NCBI GenBank assembly: GCA_041661365.1
Contig: JBAZUN010000234.1
Coordinates: forward strand, 1-9,016
Reading direction: 5' to 3'
From: CAITNQ01 sp041661365
GTDB taxonomy: Bacteria > Latescibacterota > UBA2968 > UBA8231
Length of the DNA: 9,016 nucleotides
The notes under the pieces are model-generated. The model saw only the letters and a program-made list of their open reading frames with translations. It was not told where the DNA came from and ran no database searches. The translations under genes and the position numbers were made by a program. Shown here piece by piece: positions 8,174 through 9,016 of this stretch; position 1 is the first letter of the stretch, and the number at the start of each line of letters is the position of its first letter.

Positions 8174-9016
8174 CTAGTTGGGCTGGGTGAACTCCAGGTC
8201 GCACCGCAGGCATCGTTGGGCCTCGAGGACGGCGTCATTCTCGGCGAGGCACAACTCGACCTCGGCGCAGGACCGGGTGCGGCTCTCCAGCGACAGGCAG
8301 GGCGGCACCGCCCGGGCTGCGATCTCGCCTTCCTCCTCGGCCGTCTCCAGGGGCTCGACATAGACGCCGGGCAGCTTGGCCTTAGGCAATACCCGCATCT
8401 GCCTGCCGGTCAAATACCGGTCGATCATCAGGGCGGCGTTCTTGCCGCTGGCGATGGCATCGATCACGGTGTTCGAGCCGGTCACCACGTCGCCCCCCCC
8501 GAAGACCCCGGTCCGGCCCGTGGCACCGGACTCGGCGTTGATCGACAGCGTCCCCCGTCTGGAGAGCGGCACGCCGGCCAGGGACGCGGTGTCCGGCTCC
8601 TCGCCGATGGCCACGATCAGGGTGTCGAGCGGGATCTGCTCCTCGGTACCCGGGATGGGCTCCGGCCGCTGGCGACCGCTGGAATCGGGCTCCCCGAGCC
8701 GGTTGTGGATCACCTCCAGGCCGGTCAGCCGCTCCTGGGCGGCCAGAACCTTCACCGGGGCCAGCAAGGTCTTGATCTCGATCCCTTCCTCGAGGCAGGC
8801 CTCGATCTCCTCGGCGAAGGCGGGCATCTCGTTGCGCGTGCGCCGGTAGTAGATGGTCACCGATGTCACTCCGGATTGCCGCAGCGCCACCCGGGCGGCA
8901 TCCATGGCCGAGTTGCCGCCGCCGATGATGCCGACGCGGCCCTTCGCCAGCTGCTTCCCCTCGAGGTTGAAGGCCTTGAGGAACTCGATCCCCGGGTACG
9001 CGCCTTCGACGTCCTC
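8174..9016 (-). CDS. GltD-like FAD/NAD(P)-binding oxidoreductase, C-terminal part (cut by the window edge)
   Basis: The reading frame is open from the right edge (first full codon at 9016) to a TAG at 8174, giving 280 residues; the ATG at 8905 is internal. Visible are the NAD(P)-binding Rossmann motif IGGGNSAMDAARVAL (31-45), IYYRRTRNEMPAFAEE (55-70), the strand TLIVAIGEEPDT (132-143), and the C-terminal FAD motif FGGGDVVTGSNTVIDAIASG (172-191). The tail after residue 235 is Cys-rich and ends with EAQRCLRCDLEF (265-276). These are features of the GltD/NfnB oxidoreductase family. The missing N-terminal part may hold only the Fe-S and FAD domains, or a NuoF-like NADH-binding module; tails like RCLRCDLE are, as I recall, common in NuoF-GltD fusion proteins next to [FeFe] hydrogenases. 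It ends 33 bp before hydA and is probably its electron-transfer partner (inference). It is a paralogue of the NfnB-like protein in the same operon. Confidence 0.9.
   Translation of the reverse strand, partial: EDVEGAYPGIEFLKAFNLEGKQLAKGRVGIIGGGNSAMDAARVALRQSGVTSVTIYYRRTRNEMPAFAEEIEACLEEGIEIKTLLAPVKVLAAQERLTGLEVIHNRLGEPDSSGRQRPEPIPGTEEQIPLDTLIVAIGEEPDTASLAGVPLSRRGTLSINAESGATGRTGVFGGGDVVTGSNTVIDAIASGKNAALMIDRYLTGRQMRVLPKAKLPGVYVEPLETAEEEGEIAARAVPPCLSLESRTRSCAEVELCLAENDAVLEAQRCLRCDLEFTQPN

Overview
The window is a GC-rich stretch, probably from an anaerobic or facultatively anaerobic bacterium. All eight genes lie on the minus strand, so transcription runs from high to low coordinates. Dense packing, overlapping or abutting genes, two GTG starts with good Shine-Dalgarno sequences and strong GC codon bias fit a high-GC lineage. 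I cannot place the phylum from the sequence alone. No RNA genes, insertion sequences, CRISPR arrays or rho-independent terminators were seen, and the two longest intergenic gaps are 163 and 83 bp.

In transcription order the window holds: (1) the C-terminal 280 residues of a GltD-like FAD/NAD(P)-binding oxidoreductase, entering from the right edge; (2) a complete 573-residue, CpI-sized [FeFe] hydrogenase with the full relay of Fe-S modules and the H-cluster domain; (3) a 131-residue stand-alone receiver protein; (4) and (5) an NfnA/SudB-like flavoprotein with a [2Fe-2S] tail and an NfnB/SudA/GltD-like flavoprotein, abutting each other; (6) a 669-residue protein in which a ferredoxin module, a divergent [FeFe]-hydrogenase domain and a 4Fe-4S domain are fused to a histidine kinase; (7) a receiver-histidine kinase hybrid that overlaps gene 6 by 4 bp; (8) the first 81 residues of a sodium:solute symporter, leaving at the left edge.

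Reading the parts together, genes 1-2 and 4-5 look like a cytoplasmic redox machine that connects H2, NAD(P)H and possibly ferredoxin. Genes 6-7 plus the lone receiver (gene 3) look like a signalling branch in which a hydrogenase-derived domain senses H2 or redox state and sets kinase activity. No DNA-binding output domain is visible, so the target of the signal lies outside the window or is a protein. The most interesting points are the hydrogenase-kinase fusion, the opposite L1-motif changes in the catalytic and sensory H-cluster domains, and the embedding of an Nfn-like pair and a second GltD-like protein in a hydrogenase operon.
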